Positions 1 through 9,413 are shown, counted from the stretch's first letter. The stretch is 64,000 bases of DNA from Vibrio comitans (GCA_024346835.1 AP024866.1:1922001-1986000), one strand, 5' to 3'. The notes: generated from the letters alone by a model not told the origin. Made by a program: numbers and translations.

Positions 1-100
1 ATTAACCATCCGGTGCCAAGAAGCAAAGATTTATCCTAGGAAAGTAAGCTCGATTTCTAGATTAAGCTTAGGTTTTTATTCGCTCAGGACGTTAAAGGGA

Positions 101-979
101 CTAGAAGCCATACAATCGAGCAGGATTATCTACCAGTATTCGATCAATTAACTGTTGTGAGGTGGCCTGCTCAGCTAAAAGATCAAGCACAGCGACATCG
201 TTGGGCATGTCTCGCTTATTAATATACTCACTAGGATGAGGCCAATCAGAGCCCCAAAGTACTCGCTCTGAGCAGGCTTCGACCAATGCCCGACCAATGG
301 CAATATTGTCACTATAATGCGGGGCACCGCTTATAGACCCCTGATACGCAGATGAAATCTTTACCCAAGCTTTATCGCGCTGCATCAAACTCTTCATTAG
401 TTCAAATGCAGGGTGTTCAATCCCCTGTTCTGCTGGCAATTGGCCTCTGTGGTCAAAAACAATCTGGCACTCTAGCGACTCAAAGACAGCTTTGAATTTC
501 ACAATTAAGTCAGCGCTTATCCAAAAACAAATATGCCAACCCAATGAGGCGAGTTCTTTTGCGCAAAGTCGAACAAACGCTTCATCAAAATCCTTCTGAG
601 CTGTTACCGCAAAACGGATTCCGCGAACCCCAAGGTTATGCATCACCTTGAGCTCACTCCTTGATGGTAACTGTTCGATAGCGATCACCGCTCTAGCACT
701 TTCGCCCATATGCGCGAGTGCATCTAAGGTGCAGCGGTTATCACAACCATAAGCAGAAGGCGTAACAATCACATTTCTATCAAATCCAAAGCGCTTCTTC
801 AGCATCCGATAACTGGCCACTGTCGCGGGTGGGATATTGGTCGTATCGCTTTTCTTATATTCAAATTTTACGGGGTCAAAGATATGATGATGAGCATCGC
901 AAGCCCCTTCTGGTACTGAAATTTTTGGTCGGTTTCTGCCTGATGAAAAAGGAATTTGTGCAGGAATGGTGTGGGTCAT
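101..979 (-). CDS. Amidohydrolase-2 family lactone hydrolase/isomerase-like protein
   Basis: A 292-residue TIM-barrel amidohydrolase of the COG3618 type, which includes 2-pyrone-4,6-dicarboxylate lactonase LigI and D-galactarolactone isomerase. Seen: an N-terminal metal-site motif DAHHHIFDP (about residues 28-36), a mid-protein FDHRGQLP segment, and the C-terminal GSDWPHP motif that supplies the conserved Asp. Length fits the family. There is no signal peptide, so it should be cytosolic. The ATG is preceded by GGAGG about 10 nt upstream. It stands alone, so the substrate (a lactone or dicarboxylate derivative) cannot be read from context. Family is secure; the reaction is not. Confidence 0.8.
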   Translation of the reverse strand: MTHTIPAQIPFSSGRNRPKISVPEGACDAHHHIFDPVKFEYKKSDTTNIPPATVASYRMLKKRFGFDRNVIVTPSAYGCDNRCTLDALAHMGESARAVIAIEQLPSRSELKVMHNLGVRGIRFAVTAQKDFDEAFVRLCAKELASLGWHICFWISADLIVKFKAVFESLECQIVFDHRGQLPAEQGIEHPAFELMKSLMQRDKAWVKISSAYQGSISGAPHYSDNIAIGRALVEACSERVLWGSDWPHPSEYINKRDMPNDVAVLDLLAEQATSQQLIDRILVDNPARLYGF

Positions 980-1132
980 GCCGGATAGACCTCCATTAAT
1001 CTTAATCTATGGATAGAGAATGCAGCGCCTTACATAATGGACATCAACGCCAACAAACAAAGTGTACACTTACTTTTGCCAAAATGAGGTAATGCCCATC
1101 GCACATGGCCAAAAAACGAACTATCTAAAGAC

Positions 1133-1158
1133 AAAAAAAGGGGAACCTAACGTTCCCC
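1133..1158 (-). terminator. Intrinsic terminator of ndh
   Basis: Perfect stem GGGGAAC/GTTCCCC with a 5-nt loop. Read on the minus strand it is followed by seven T residues, about 25 nt after the ndh stop codon. Confidence 0.85.
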
Positions 1159-1182
1159 TATTCTTACTATTTATTAATCAGC

Positions 1183-2472
1183 TTAGTGCAGCTTCAAGTT
1201 TGGACGCAATGCTCGGTTGATTCTGCCCACTAGCATCATTAGACCAGTTTTAAACATACCGTGCAGCGCCATTTGGTGCATGCGATACAGTGAAATATAC
1301 ACCACTCTAGCAATACGACCTTCAACCATCATTGACCCTTTGGTCAGGTTACCCATCAAGCTACCTACCGTAGAGAAACGGCTAAGTGATACTAGTGAAC
1401 CATGGTCTTTGTATTCGTATTCTGACAGCGCTTTGTTGTTCATCATTGCCAAGATATTACGGAATGCATGGCTAGACATTTGGTGAGCAGCTTGCGCACG
1501 AGGTGGCACAAACTTGCCATCTTTTTGAGTGCACTGAGCCAAATCACCAATAACGAAGATGTGATCGTCACGCGTCGTTTGTAGCGTATCCTTAACCACT
1601 AACTGGTTAATGCGGTTGGTTTCTAATCCCGCGATATCTTTAATAAAGTCTGGAGCCTTGATGCCCGCAGCCCACACCATGATTTGTGCAGGTATCTTCT
1701 CGCCATCTTTAGTCGTCAAGCCCGTTTCATCAGCCAATGTCACCATAGTCGCAGTGCGAACGTTCACACCTAGCTTTGTCAGCTCTTGGTGAGCAGACTG
1801 AGAGATACGAGGAGGCAGTGCAGGCAAAATGCGTTCACCAGCTTCTACAAGGCTAACGTTAAGCTTACTTGAATCTAGGTCACCAAAGCCGTAGTTGCGA
1901 AGCTCTTTCACTGCATTGTGCAGTTCAGCTGACAGCTCAACACCGGTCGCGCCCGCACCAACGATAGCAATATCAACCTGACCTTGACCAGATTGAGCGT
2001 GCAATTTAAGGAACTGATTGTTCATTTCTTCACGGAAACGGTGTGCCTGCTCAGGGCTATCTAGGAAGATACAGTTGTCGCGTACGCCCGGAGTATTAAA
2101 ATCGTTAGAGGTTGAACCTATCGCCATAACAAGGTAGTCATACTCTAGCTCACGCTTAGGGATAAGCAGTTCACCATTGGCGTCTTTCAACTCCTCAAGA
2201 ATGATAACCTTGCGCTCACGATCGATATCGCACAAGCTTCCCATCTGGAAGTCAAAACCGTGATTCTTCGCATGAGCACGGTAGCTTAAAGCATCCACGC
2301 CCGCATCCAGAGATCCGGTTGCTACTTCGTGTAGAAGAGGCTTCCAAAGGTGGCTGGCCTTACGGTCCACCAAAGTCACGCTAGTATTTTCATTGCGTCT
2401 AAACTTGTGACCCATTTTGGTTGCTAGCTCTAATCCACCAGCACCGCCGCCTACAATAATGATTCGTGTCAT
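1183..2472 (-). CDS. ndh: Type II NADH:quinone dehydrogenase
   Basis: A 429-residue non-proton-pumping NADH dehydrogenase that passes electrons from NADH to quinone at the inner face of the membrane. Seen: N-terminal FAD-binding [10 protein letters not shown] (residues 8-17), a second dinucleotide motif [10 protein letters not shown] near residue 170, an AAGIKAPDF segment, and the FVIGDLAQ motif near residue 305 that contacts FAD. Length matches E. coli Ndh. AAGGAG lies just upstream of the ATG. A perfect FNR-type site upstream suggests anaerobic repression, as known for E. coli ndh. Its own terminator follows, so it looks monocistronic. Confidence 0.95.
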   Translation of the reverse strand: MTRIIIVGGGAGGLELATKMGHKFRRNENTSVTLVDRKASHLWKPLLHEVATGSLDAGVDALSYRAHAKNHGFDFQMGSLCDIDRERKVIILEELKDANGELLIPKRELEYDYLVMAIGSTSNDFNTPGVRDNCIFLDSPEQAHRFREEMNNQFLKLHAQSGQGQVDIAIVGAGATGVELSAELHNAVKELRNYGFGDLDSSKLNVSLVEAGERILPALPPRISQSAHQELTKLGVNVRTATMVTLADETGLTTKDGEKIPAQIMVWAAGIKAPDFIKDIAGLETNRINQLVVKDTLQTTRDDHIFVIGDLAQCTQKDGKFVPPRAQAAHQMSSHAFRNILAMMNNKALSEYEYKDHGSLVSLSRFSTVGSLMGNLTKGSMMVEGRIARVVYISLYRMHQMALHGMFKTGLMMLVGRINRALRPNLKLH

Positions 2473-2614
2473 TTCAACACTCCTTGATACAAATGATAAT
2501 TTTTGATTTCAAGCCCGCTTGTGCGCACTTGTGAGAATTTGGTTGAGTATCAATAGACACTGTTGTTCACGTTCAGTTCTTTGGGGCGATTCTATTCTCG
2601 CCTCTCAATTTTTT

Positions 2615-2628
2615 TTGATCTAAATCAA
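2615..2628. promoter_or_regulatory. FNR-type binding site upstream of ndh
   Basis: TTGATCTAAATCAA fits the FNR consensus TTGAT-N4-ATCAA exactly. It lies about 145 bp upstream of the ndh start, within the 340-bp gene-free stretch 2473-2813. The rest of that stretch is AT-rich and holds only the ycfP terminator. In E. coli, FNR represses ndh; repression here is inferred. Confidence 0.7.
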
Positions 2629-2756
2629 TTTATTTTTAATCGCATTATATCCAATTCGACTAACTGAGCAACCAACAATCCACAAATAACCCCAATTACT
2701 GTAATGAAATTGTCATTATATTGGTCGATTAAGAACGATCATTGCACTATTTGCAT

Positions 2757-2784
2757 AAAAAAAGACCTGCTCGTAGGCAGGTCT
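2757..2784 (-). terminator. Intrinsic terminator of ycfP
   Basis: Stem AGACCTGC/GCAGGTCT with a 6-nt loop, followed on the minus strand by a run of seven T, about 30 nt past the ycfP stop. Confidence 0.85.
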
Positions 2785-2813
2785 CATTAAATCAAAATGG
2801 ATGAATTGTCTTG

Positions 2814-3353
2814 TTAAGCATTCTTAAATGCTTTAATCGATTGTAGATGCTGAGAGATTTTCTTGAACTTATGTGTCTCATGCTCATCCCAAACGATCTG
2901 GTAGTAGTCTTCCAGCGCATCAGCGGTTACCGTGTTGTCATGGATCTCGTCATGTTTCGACAGTATCACCATACAGCGGTCTTTATTCTTAATTCGATAC
3001 TGCTCTACACATTTAGTGGCAATATCATCATATTCTTCTGGGCGGTCAATTCGGCCTTGCATGGTGCGCTCTGGGTGCAAGTTTGGATTAAAGATCACCT
3101 GCTTAATACCGCACAAGAAACCAATACGCTCAGACCAATATCCGCCAAGGCCTACGCCACAGATAATTGGATTCTTATCATCTGATGACTCGATGGCTTT
3201 GTGCACTTCCTTTAGAAGGTGTGCCATATCATGCTTAGGATGCAACGTACTGTAGTTGATGAAACGTACGTCCTCGTCGATAAACTGAAGTTGCAGTACC
3301 TTCTCGTGGTTACCTGGGCTAGTTGAATCAAAGCCGTGAAGATAGATAATCAT
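2814..3353 (-). CDS. ycfP: YcfP family alpha/beta-fold esterase-like protein
   Basis: A 179-residue protein of the UPF0227/YcfP family, related to YqiA-type small esterases. Seen: [10 protein letters not shown] at the N-terminus (beta strand and oxyanion-hole HGF) and [13 protein letters not shown] around residues 72-84, where the usual nucleophile-elbow serine (GxSxGG) is replaced by leucine in GVGLGG. Classical serine-esterase activity is therefore doubtful. The start at 3353 is chosen over an upstream in-frame start because family members begin MIIYLHGFD and an AAGGA lies just upstream. It sits between lpoB and ndh, with terminators on both sides. Confidence 0.85.
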   Translation of the reverse strand: MIIYLHGFDSTSPGNHEKVLQLQFIDEDVRFINYSTLHPKHDMAHLLKEVHKAIESSDDKNPIICGVGLGGYWSERIGFLCGIKQVIFNPNLHPERTMQGRIDRPEEYDDIATKCVEQYRIKNKDRCMVILSKHDEIHDNTVTADALEDYYQIVWDEHETHKFKKISQHLQSIKAFKNA

Positions 3354-3545
3354 GGAGCCTTCCTTGTAAATGCTGACAGCCACTGGTTGAGATATATCAG
3401 CTGCCGAAAATAGTCACTACTCATTTAAATCTAACACGTATTCAGACAATAAGAAGTTGTCGAATGGAAATTGTTGCTGCCATTTCTTGAGCCACATCAA
3501 GTATTGAAGAAATTATTGATAACAACAAACCTAGCTGCGATAAAT

Positions 3546-3571
3546 AAAAAAGGCCAGCAAACTGCTGGCCT
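3546..3571 (-). terminator. Intrinsic terminator of the hinT-lpoB operon
   Basis: Stem AGGCCAGC/GCTGGCCT with a short loop, then a T-rich run on the minus strand, about 20 nt after the lpoB stop. Confidence 0.85.
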
Positions 3572-3589
3572 CTAACGCTTAAGCTAAAA

Positions 3590-4180
3590 TTACAGTCCAA
3601 ACAAGCTCTTAGACTGCTGCTTACGAATCTCAGTTTCATCAGCCCATTCAATCAAGCCGGTCTCTAGATCCATCAAACGCATGGTCATTTTGTAGTACAC
3701 GTCTTTATCACTACCCGCATCTTTTACGATACTTGATAGGTTGCCGTAAAGCATATATTGCGCTCCCACCATCTTACCAAATTGAATCGCGCTGCTTTGA
3801 TCAACAAGCTCATCATTGTTTTGGAAGTTAAGCTGCTTACGTACTGACTCGACACGGTCCATATCCACAAAACGGAACTTACCAGAGTTCAACATTTTTG
3901 TGCTTACAGAATCGGTAATCGATTCGGTATCAATGTGCTCGCTGGTTTTGTTTTTGATACGCTCTACAAACACAATCGGACGCTGATCTTTGGTAATCGC
4001 TGCTACTGAACCTGAGTTAAGCATGCTATCTACCATTTCACCGGCAATTTTCTGCAGATCTGTAGACCCAAAATCAACGGTCGTTGTTTCTACAGCTTGC
4101 GCGTCACCATAGTTTACCTTGTTTGAACAGCCACCAAGAATGACAGCTAGGCCTAATAACGCAACTACACTTTTTTTCAT
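3590..4180 (-). CDS. lpoB: Penicillin-binding-protein activator lipoprotein LpoB
   Basis: A 196-residue outer-membrane lipoprotein that in E. coli activates the peptidoglycan synthase PBP1B from the periplasm. Seen: a type II signal peptide with lipobox LGGC (Cys18), a short linker, and a globular domain with the family segments VFVERIKNKTSEHIDT and GAQYMLYGNLSS. It lacks the long proline-rich linker of enteric LpoB. The gene follows ycfL by 9 nt and is last in the hinT operon. The E. coli neighbours thiK and nagZ, which normally lie between lpoB and ycfP, are absent. Confidence 0.88.
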   Translation of the reverse strand: MKKSVVALLGLAVILGGCSNKVNYGDAQAVETTTVDFGSTDLQKIAGEMVDSMLNSGSVAAITKDQRPIVFVERIKNKTSEHIDTESITDSVSTKMLNSGKFRFVDMDRVESVRKQLNFQNNDELVDQSSAIQFGKMVGAQYMLYGNLSSIVKDAGSDKDVYYKMTMRLMDLETGLIEWADETEIRKQQSKSLFGL

Positions 4181-4189
4181 CTTATTTCC

Positions 4190-4579
4190 TTAGTTGTCCG
4201 ACTCACGGATTTGTACTCTAAACTGAGTCCCTTCCGGATGGATTGAAACTTCAGAGAAGGTTCGTGTCTCGAAACCTCTCACTACATCTTGTCTCCAAGC
4301 TGAAGGCTTGGTATTTACTTCTAGCCCATTGTCGTCGTACCAATAAAAGCGATATTGGATACGTAAATCAGCCTTATAAGTACTGCTCACCGTCACTATG
4401 CCTCTAGTGCGGCCGTCTTTTTCTACCGTCGCAATATCATCAACGATAAGGCGACTGCCTAATACGTTATCGCCAAAGAGTACCTTTTGACTCTTTCCAT
4501 CCACTCTTAAGCCTGCAGTGTTTTGAGAACAGCCTGCCAGTGCTACAAGAGCCACGAACAGTAGCGCCAGTTTTTTCAT
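4190..4579 (-). CDS. ycfL: YcfL family lipoprotein
   Basis: A 129-residue YcfL-type protein (DUF1425). Seen: a lipoprotein signal MKKLALLFVALVALAGC with lipobox Cys17, then a small beta-rich domain with the typical YRFYWYDDNGLEV segment near residue 80. The start at 4579 is chosen because it gives a proper signal peptide and overlaps the previous stop in a TAATG junction; the in-frame extension upstream has no signal. It lies between the COG3014-type lipoprotein and lpoB, which suggests an envelope role. The exact function of the family is not known to me. Confidence 0.85.
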   Translation of the reverse strand: MKKLALLFVALVALAGCSQNTAGLRVDGKSQKVLFGDNVLGSRLIVDDIATVEKDGRTRGIVTVSSTYKADLRIQYRFYWYDDNGLEVNTKPSAWRQDVVRGFETRTFSEVSIHPEGTQFRVQIRESDN

Positions 4580-5982
4580 TATTGTATCGCTCCCAATTGT
4601 TTGTGCCATATTGTCACGTTACTACCCTGTCTTGATAGCCATACTAAGGTAGTCTCACCCTCTCGTACAGAAAACTCGTGACTCGTTCCTGCCACAGTTA
4701 ACTGGTGAGAACCTACTTCTAGTGTAGCACCTGAACTGTATACCTCGGCTGGCAAAGACTGCCAACTGCGAGTATCCGGTTGCTCCGTTAGAGTATTAAA
4801 AACGTTAAACAAAACATTGGTTACATCATCACCGTTTGCTGCTTCTTTACGCAACCGATCTTTTGTTACTGTGCGTAAAACCTGACGCAGTAGAATCTTA
4901 GGCATTTGCTCCGTCAGTTGGTTGCTAGCCATGAGATTAACGTCGACTAATTCATCTCCGTCAATGCCTTTGCCATCCAGCTGCAATGCGCCAAATCGTT
5001 GACCCGCATTATTATTGTAATACGGCAGCGCAACCGAATAGAAACCAACATCGCCGCGACTATCCTTAACAGGAATGGTGATTCGCCAATCATCCATCGC
5101 TTTGACCACGCCTCGTTCATCTAGGATGATCACGCGTCCCTCGCCTTTAGGTAGAGGCTGGTAAGGTCCATACTGTTTGGTTAGTAGCTCTAGATCTTGT
5201 CGCATACCCAACAGGGTTGCCACTCTAAGCGCTCCATCAATGACTTGCCTGTTATCCGGTGCCACTGCAAGTGCGCGGCGATAATCGACGTAAGCACTGT
5301 TAGGGTCGCCTTGTGTTTCATACAGCAGTGCTGACAAATACAATAAATAGCCATTTTGAACCGCTTTTAGTTTGTCTCCAGCATCTGGGTAGCGAGACAA
5401 AACGCTTCCCAAGTTTGGACTCAAACCACTTTTCTTCATATCAGCTTCTGCTGACTTAAGATCAGATTCTCTTTGTCGTTTAGCACGCTCTTGCACTTGG
5501 TTGGCACGGCGCATCTCGACCAATGCCCCTTCAAGACTATTAATCTGGATGTAATTTAACCCCAGATATAAATGCAAAAAGCCCAGTTCATAGTCCGCAG
5601 GCTCATAATTGGTAATATTGTCATTAACGGCCAAAGCGCCAACACTGGTAGCAGTATCACTGACAGAAATTAGCGCCTGGTCTTGCCATTCACGTACCGC
5701 TCTATCGCTCAGCTCAAAAGACGCTTTACTGGCTGGATACGTGGAAGCCAAGAAATTAACGCGCCCTTTCTCCATATTATCCAGAATGTCGCCCGCTCGA
5801 TAATCAGGGAGTTTTTCTTGCGCCGTTACATAATCACCAGCCTGCACGGCTTGATAAACAGATTTGTTTTGGGCGGTATAGTGGCTAAACAAATTACCAG
5901 CAGAAAGAGAAGAACAGGCAGTGATTACTGCGCTGCTCATCACAATCAAACAAAAACGAATTGATTTATTCAACGCCAACAT
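4579..5982 (-). CDS. COG3014-type large lipoprotein with TPR-like region
   Basis: A 467-residue envelope protein. Seen: a lipoprotein signal with CLIVMSSAVITACSS (lipobox Cys23), then an alpha-helical, TPR-like part (about residues 40-270, including SALLYETQGDPNSAYVDYRRALAVAPDN, given here only as a landmark near residue 225), then a beta-rich C-terminal part. It fits a Vibrio COG3014-type lipoprotein that I recall next to hinT. It overlaps hinT upstream and ycfL downstream by TAATG junctions, so translation is probably coupled. A role in peptidoglycan synthesis with LpoB is only suggested by position. Confidence 0.75.
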   Translation of the reverse strand: MLALNKSIRFCLIVMSSAVITACSSLSAGNLFSHYTAQNKSVYQAVQAGDYVTAQEKLPDYRAGDILDNMEKGRVNFLASTYPASKASFELSDRAVREWQDQALISVSDTATSVGALAVNDNITNYEPADYELGFLHLYLGLNYIQINSLEGALVEMRRANQVQERAKRQRESDLKSAEADMKKSGLSPNLGSVLSRYPDAGDKLKAVQNGYLLYLSALLYETQGDPNSAYVDYRRALAVAPDNRQVIDGALRVATLLGMRQDLELLTKQYGPYQPLPKGEGRVIILDERGVVKAMDDWRITIPVKDSRGDVGFYSVALPYYNNNAGQRFGALQLDGKGIDGDELVDVNLMASNQLTEQMPKILLRQVLRTVTKDRLRKEAANGDDVTNVLFNVFNTLTEQPDTRSWQSLPAEVYSSGATLEVGSHQLTVAGTSHEFSVREGETTLVWLSRQGSNVTIWHKQLGAIQ

Positions 5983-6332
5983 TAACCAACCAACATTGGG
6001 CCTAGTGGCTTACCACCTACAAGGTGCATGTGGATATGATAGACCTCTTGGCCGCCAAAAGAATTACAGTTCACAATAAGGCGATAGCCATCTTCTGCAA
6101 TACCTTCTTCTTTAGCGATCTTTGCGGCTACGGTAAACATGCGGCCTAGCGCTCGCTCGTCTTCTTCTGTAGCGTCGTTTACGGTTGGGATCACATGATT
6201 GGGAACAATCAGAATGTGTGAAGGAGCTCGCGGATTAATATCGCGAAAAGCGGTCACCAAGTCATCTTGATGAATTAGGTCAGTTTGTATCTCTTGACGT
6301 ATGATTTTACTAAAAATAGTTTCTTCAGCCAT
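5982..6332 (-). CDS. hinT: HIT-family purine nucleoside phosphoramidase HinT
   Basis: A 116-residue histidine-triad hydrolase that cleaves adenosine 5'-phosphoramidates and aminoacyl-adenylates in the cytosol. Seen: N-terminal FSKIIRQEI, the segment [19 protein letters not shown], and the catalytic triad motif HIHMHLVGG near residues 98-106. Length is normal. It is the first gene of the operon that ends with lpoB, and shares a TAATG overlap with the next gene. Confidence 0.93.
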   Translation of the reverse strand: MAEETIFSKIIRQEIQTDLIHQDDLVTAFRDINPRAPSHILIVPNHVIPTVNDATEEDERALGRMFTVAAKIAKEEGIAEDGYRLIVNCNSFGGQEVYHIHMHLVGGKPLGPMLVG

Positions 6333-6558
6333 GGTATTTCTCTAGCCCGTTCCGTAGTTGTATCAAGATTGTATCATTACCTAGATAAATGCAAACTTCC
6401 TGAGGCGTAAAATAATAAAGGAGTACCTTTTCAAATTTGGAAACTAAGATTAGTGTAAGCAATTGTAATTTTTAGACATCCTCGCTATCTATAAAGATAA
6501 GATGTCAGTTGCATTCGGTTACACGAATCTTATAACAATTAAAAAAGAAGGACCCCTT

Positions 6559-7719
6559 ATGCCAATTCAAATTGGTATTATCGACAAAGACCCGATCAGA
6601 TTGGTCACCCCTTTGCTCGATGATAGAGCCTCAAGTCGTCATACAATATTTATAGGCGACTCTTCTCAAAAACCTATGTTCGATAAACTGAGCATTGTAC
6701 TTGGTATGCGCGGTATCAAGAGTGAGTTTTTTGAGATCCCCAACGTCTCCAATACCGCCATCATAAAGAAAGAAATCATCCAGTTGGCTGAGCGCTTAAA
6801 GCTCACGGGTGAACAAATCAAACTTAATGCAAGCTGCGGACTTCGCCACCGTTTACTTTCAGTCTATGAAGTCGTGCGCAGCTACAGATGGCCTATTTTT
6901 GTAGTTGAGCCCAATACCGATAGTCTTAGTTGGTTGTACCCCGACGGCCTGCAAGACGCTCAGGTGCAAGACCACATCACCATTGCCGATTATCTGACGA
7001 TTTTTGGTGCTCAGGCAGAGTTCCCCGATCCCAATGACGCTATCCAAATTGACGATACGCTACTTAAGATCTGTGAAAAATGGGCAAGCAACGCGCTAGA
7101 GCTTGGTCCAGGCCTTGCCACACTCAATTTCTTAGCTACCACCTGTCGCAAAGAGCAAAAGCTTGATGTGGCTCTGTCAGAAAAGCAGCAAGGCTACCGA
7201 GAGCTTAATATCCTGCTTCAAGATTTAGTTGATTCTGAATTGGCTACTTACAGCAACGGCGTACTGACCTTCCGCTCAGAACAAGCAAGGCGCTTCTCTA
7301 ACGGTGAATGGCTAGAGTCTTATGTGCATACACAGGTTAAATGTGTACAAAGAGAGTTGACCACCATTCAAGACTGTTCTTTGAATGTTCAAGTGACGCG
7401 TAAGATTGGCGAAAAAGAAGTTCGCAATGAACTGGACGTCGCCACTGTTGTGAATAACAAACTGCATATCATTGAGTGTAAGACTAAGGGTATGCGTGAT
7501 GACGGTGACGATACACTCTACAAGCTTGAATCCTTGCGCGATCTACTTGGTGGATTACAAGCTCGAGCGATGCTAGTCAGTTTTAGACCTCTGCGCTATA
7601 ACGACATTACCCGAGCCATGGATCTTGGGCTTGGCTTGATTGGCCCTGAGGAACTAAAAGATTTGAGAAGCCATTTACGAGAGTGGTTAATCAAAGCAGG
7701 TGGAACAGACCTGATCTAA
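6559..7719 (+). CDS. DUF1887 protein: CARF-like domain plus PD-(D/E)XK nuclease domain
   Basis: A 386-residue protein of the DUF1887 family (V. cholerae VC1899, whose structure I recall as 1XMX), related to the CRISPR ancillary nucleases Card1/Can2. Seen: an N-terminal Rossmann-like CARF domain (about residues 1-145) with the putative ligand loop NASCGLRH (90-97), a winged-helix-like middle (about 165-245), GEWLE (249-253), and a nuclease core with E291-L-D293 and E306-C-K308 matching E...D...ExK. The start at 6559 has AAGAAGGA upstream; an in-frame start 57 nt earlier has no ribosome site. It is monocistronic, with no CRISPR array or cas gene in the window. Nuclease activity and its trigger are inferred from family. 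Confidence 0.85.
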   Translation: MPIQIGIIDKDPIRLVTPLLDDRASSRHTIFIGDSSQKPMFDKLSIVLGMRGIKSEFFEIPNVSNTAIIKKEIIQLAERLKLTGEQIKLNASCGLRHRLLSVYEVVRSYRWPIFVVEPNTDSLSWLYPDGLQDAQVQDHITIADYLTIFGAQAEFPDPNDAIQIDDTLLKICEKWASNALELGPGLATLNFLATTCRKEQKLDVALSEKQQGYRELNILLQDLVDSELATYSNGVLTFRSEQARRFSNGEWLESYVHTQVKCVQRELTTIQDCSLNVQVTRKIGEKEVRNELDVATVVNNKLHIIECKTKGMRDDGDDTLYKLESLRDLLGGLQARAMLVSFRPLRYNDITRAMDLGLGLIGPEELKDLRSHLREWLIKAGGTDLI

Positions 7720-7732
7720 CCCCTTAAAGAGC

Positions 7733-7761
7733 AAAAGGCCTGATTGAATCAGGCCTTTTTT
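7733..7761. terminator. Bidirectional terminator between DUF1887 gene and udp
   Basis: Long near-perfect stem AAAAGGCCTGATT/ATCAGGCCTTTTTT with a tiny loop; both strands end in T runs, serving the two convergent genes. Confidence 0.9.
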
Positions 7762-7780
7762 AATCATTTAACTCTCAGAA

Positions 7781-8551
7781 CTAAGACTCAAGTACACGCC
7801 TTGCCGCTTCCACGACCGTGCGAATAGATAGTCCTTCAATCTCTTTCATCTTCGACTGATCAGGGATCTCCTGCTGAGTTCGGTTGATAATCACCCCAGC
7901 AACACAACCTGCTCGAAGCCCTGAACTCGCACACATAGTCAGTAGGGTTGCAGACTCCATTTCAAAGTTTAAAACCCCCATGTCCTGCCATTCCTGCATG
8001 GAACCTTGGAATCGCTTAACCACGCGGCCGCTAAAGGTGTCATATCGTTCCTGACCAGGATAAAAGGTATCACTCGATGCTGTCACACCCGTGTGTACGG
8101 TGGCTTTCTCGCTAAGTGCAGCTTCCTTCATCGCCAGAGCAATATTAAAATCGGCTACCGCAGGAAATTCCATTGGTGCGAAGTGTAAGCTGGCACCATC
8201 AAGACGCACAGAGCCTGTGGTTACAATCATATCTCCAACATTAACATGAGGCTGAATTGCACCTGTTGTGCCCACTCTCAAAAACGTATCCACGCCAAGC
8301 TGAGCCAACTCTTCTACTGCAATGGAAGTTGAAGGACCACCAATACCCGTAGAGCATACAACCACTTTTTTACCTGCAAGATCAGCGAGGTAAACGGTGT
8401 ATTCTCGATGACTGGCAAGAAACACTGGGTTGTCCATACATTCAGCAATACGCTTAACACGGTCCGGATCACCCGGAATAATGGCCAATGTTGCGCCCTG
8501 CAGATCATTTTTATTTACGCCCAAGTGAAACACGTTTTGTTCAGTGGTCAT
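7781..8551 (-). CDS. udp: Uridine phosphorylase
   Basis: A 256-residue cytosolic enzyme that converts uridine and phosphate to uracil and ribose-1-phosphate. Seen: [20 protein letters not shown] (phosphate-binding GDP/R region near residue 27), the [14 protein letters not shown] loop near residue 70, TTGAIQ near 95, FQGSMQEWQ near 168, and [10 protein letters not shown] (ribose-binding Met/Glu) near 196. Length matches E. coli Udp. ATG at 8551 is preferred over a GTG one codon earlier, because AGAAGGG is better spaced for the ATG. It is monocistronic. Confidence 0.93.
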   Translation of the reverse strand: MTTEQNVFHLGVNKNDLQGATLAIIPGDPDRVKRIAECMDNPVFLASHREYTVYLADLAGKKVVVCSTGIGGPSTSIAVEELAQLGVDTFLRVGTTGAIQPHVNVGDMIVTTGSVRLDGASLHFAPMEFPAVADFNIALAMKEAALSEKATVHTGVTASSDTFYPGQERYDTFSGRVVKRFQGSMQEWQDMGVLNFEMESATLLTMCASSGLRAGCVAGVIINRTQQEIPDQSKMKEIEGLSIRTVVEAARRVLES

Positions 8552-8721
8552 CACAATACCCTTCTAATGTGGTCATTATTTAGCGACTACTCTAGACAAT
8601 ATAACCACGACCAATTGTGACTATGATCACGATTATCGATTACCTAGTTGGAGTGGTTTCAAGGTTAAACGGTTGCTATCACATTCTAGAATAAGAAAAG
8701 GGTTACCACGCAGTTCAAAAA

Positions 8722-8746
8722 CAAAAAAGCCTCGAAAAATCGAGGC
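8722..8746 (-). terminator. Intrinsic terminator of the CBS-domain gene
   Basis: Stem GCCTCG/CGAGGC with a 6-nt loop, followed on the minus strand by six T, about 30 nt past the stop codon. Confidence 0.85.
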
Positions 8747-8776
8747 ATATCTGATTCACATCAAAGGCATCAAAAA

Positions 8777-9193
8777 CTAGATTGGATTTTTAAAGCATAA
8801 ATCTATCGATGCACCTACCGCTTTAAGAACGTCACTGCGTGAGATAATGCCTACCAGTTTTCCAGCGTCAATCACCGGATACACCTTCGGCTTGCCTACT
8901 TGCATCATTGACGCCAAATCAATAATTGAAGTCTCAGGGGTCACTGATAGTACTTCTTTATACATGCAGTCGCTGACAATGTGTGTGTCTTGGCAGTGGT
9001 AGCTCACCTTAATGAGCTTATCGAGCAAATCTTGCTCTGATAAGAATCCCACCACTTCTTCTTTTTCGTTGATAACCGGTCCACCCACATGTGTGGAGTG
9101 CAAAACTTTTTCCAGTGCTGCAGACAATGACATACCTGGGGTAAATGTAACTGCTTGATGGTTCATATAATCTTTAACTTTTAATGACTGCAT
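8777..9193 (-). CDS. Two-CBS-domain regulatory protein
   Basis: A 138-residue protein made only of a CBS pair (about residues 5-60 and 75-130), a module that binds adenine nucleotides. Seen: VKDYMNHQAVTFTPGMSL and the matching second start MYKEVLSVTPETSIIDLA, each followed by the typical G-x-(I/V)(S/T)xxDL endings GFLSEQDLL and GIISRSDVL. The ATG at 9193 is chosen because GGAAGGAG lies 7 nt upstream; the GTG six codons earlier overlaps that site. There is no partner domain or operon neighbour, so the target is unknown. Confidence 0.88.
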   Translation of the reverse strand: MQSLKVKDYMNHQAVTFTPGMSLSAALEKVLHSTHVGGPVINEKEEVVGFLSEQDLLDKLIKVSYHCQDTHIVSDCMYKEVLSVTPETSIIDLASMMQVGKPKVYPVIDAGKLVGIISRSDVLKAVGASIDLCFKNPI

Positions 9194-9413
9194 TCTGGAC
9201 TCCTTCCACACAACGTCACTCTACCTGTTAAGTGTCGACCAAATTTGAGAATTTACTAAATTGTTTTTACCTATTTCAGTAATAACCCCATTCTTTCAAC
9301 TCTCAATGAAAAGCATTAGATGTTCAAAACGCTAGACCAAAGCCTAAACTCTTCCTGTATTTAGCGTAACCAAATCTGATAAAGTTATACGCTGTTTTCT
9401 TGGGCTCTATATC

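Noticed and set aside
1..100. Window edge for a truncated gene
   Set aside because: No frame with coding character runs off the left edge; the first real stop belongs to the amidohydrolase gene.
3442..3651. Minus-strand 69-codon frame overlapping the end of lpoB
   Set aside because: It runs across the lpoB terminator hairpin and into lpoB in another frame, and has no ribosome site.
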